NCBI GenBank assembly: GCA_001913845.2
Contig: MKGP02000066.1
Location: forward strand, 46,486-110,485
Origin: Limnothrix sp. CACIAM 69d
Lineage (GTDB): Bacteria; Cyanobacteriota; Cyanobacteriia; CACIAM-69d
Length of the DNA stretch: 64,000 nt
Reading direction: 5' to 3'
Under the pieces are notes generated by a model. That model was given only the letters and a program-made list of their open reading frames with translations. It did no database searches and had not been told where the DNA came from. Of this stretch, positions 63,655-64,000 are shown piece after piece. Every line of letters starts with the position of its first letter. The stretch's first letter is position 1. A program made the translations under genes and the position numbers.

Positions 63655-63657
63655 CTA
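63560..63657. repeat. TA-flanked GC palindrome overlapping the TPR stop codon
   Basis: TAGGGGCGCATGGCGATGCG (left arm, continuing CCCTCCG) and CGGAGGGCG...CGCCCCTA (right arm) form an inverted repeat with about 45 bp between. Each arm is itself a small hairpin. The right-hand CTA at 63655-63657 is the stop codon (TAG) of the minus-strand TPR gene. Confidence 0.75.
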
Positions 63658-64000
63658 CCCGTTTGTTTGTTGGGTTTGAATTTGGTTGATTGCCCAGCGC
63701 GTGGTTTCGGCTGATGGTGAACCGATGCGTTCTAGGATTTCGAGGGAGATTGATAGATCGACCAAACCGGCTTCAATTTGCCCGAGCTTGGTGGCCTTGA
63801 GCCAACCCAGCCATTGCAGCGTCATGGCTTGGCCCCGGATATTGCCGATTTGCTCCCAGGTTTCCAGGGATTGCTGATAGAGGGCGATCGCCTGCTCGAT
63901 CTCGCCCCGGTTGGCGTAGAGGATGCCCAGGCAGTGCAGGGTGCGGCTTTGCCCTGGGCATTGCCGAGTTTGCTCAGTGATTTCCAGGGATTGCTGATAG
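63655..64000 (-). CDS. Tetratricopeptide-repeat protein, C-terminal end (cut by the window)
   Basis: The last 115 codons of a minus-strand gene that enters from the right edge. It shows TPR units of the YQQSLEITEQ / LHCLGILYANRGEIEQAIALYQQSLETWEQIGN type, about 40 residues per repeat, as in cyanobacterial TPR_12 proteins often attached to NB-ARC or CHAT domains. The final repeat degenerates (LEILERIGSPSAETTRWAINQIQTQ). No start lies inside the window. The stop codon TAG falls in the arm of the palindrome at 63560-63657. Confidence 0.82.
   Translation of the reverse strand, partial: YQQSLEITEQTRQCPGQSRTLHCLGILYANRGEIEQAIALYQQSLETWEQIGNIRGQAMTLQWLGWLKATKLGQIEAGLVDLSISLEILERIGSPSAETTRWAINQIQTQQTNG

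Overview
The window looks like a chromosomal segment of a fairly GC-rich filamentous or unicellular cyanobacterium. The octamer GCGATCGC (the HIP1 repeat) is scattered throughout. The gene content is also cyanobacterial: a ferredoxin-dependent nirA-nrtABCD-narB nitrate operon, an NtcA-type promoter, a Rubisco activase carrying a small-subunit-like tail, SLH/OprB porins, DUF3181, a fused CbiG-CobJ, and a Pix/Tax-type taxis cluster. I cannot name the species.

Layout, left to right. 1-198 is the start of a CheB-like response regulator that runs off the edge. 258-529 is a nested palindromic repeat. 696-10884 is mostly housekeeping: holA, pyrB, a GerMN lipoprotein, a second-type lipA, a receiver/coiled-coil protein coupled to a pilin-like protein, then DUF177, jag/khpB, yidC, a PH-like protein, rnpA, rpmH and a small membrane protein. 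11133-15270 is an accessory island that looks defence-related: an MNT nucleotidyltransferase, a second nucleotidyltransferase with an extra N-terminal domain, a NACHT NTPase with an internal hexanucleotide-repeat segment, and a PD-(D/E)XK nuclease-like protein. 15336-19194 has rca, a beta-hydroxyacid dehydrogenase and an exported protein of unknown function. 19250-33205 is a four-gene taxis cluster on the minus strand: a PatA-type regulator, a giant acidic CheW, a soluble receptor with four GAF domains, and a hybrid CheA. 33206-34608 is an AT-rich stretch with no gene. 34609-42406 has cbiG-cobJ, a lipoprotein, a two-component pair and argG. 42628-52572 is the nitrate/nitrite operon, read leftward from a promoter at about 52680-52775. 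Two tandem porins follow at 52948-56360, then an ABC exporter, a degenerate STAND-type protein, a PRC-barrel protein, a kinase-like membrane protein, and the end of a TPR protein cut by the window.

Four things stand out. (1) The 1586-residue CheW consists of a small N-terminal domain and a normal CheW domain joined by about 1250 acidic residues, with four helical islands and an 18-residue tandem repeat. (2) The NACHT island has a slippage-prone (CTCGCT/CTCGAT)n tract inside the NTPase gene. (3) Palindromic non-coding elements flanked by TA repeatedly sit exactly on stop codons (nrtA, the PRC-barrel gene, the TPR gene), and one is nested inside another family. (4) The nirA promoter has a perfect NtcA box, a 22-bp spacer, a TAN3T -10 box and an upstream NtcB-type box. 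No tRNA, rRNA, CRISPR array or intact transposase was recognised.
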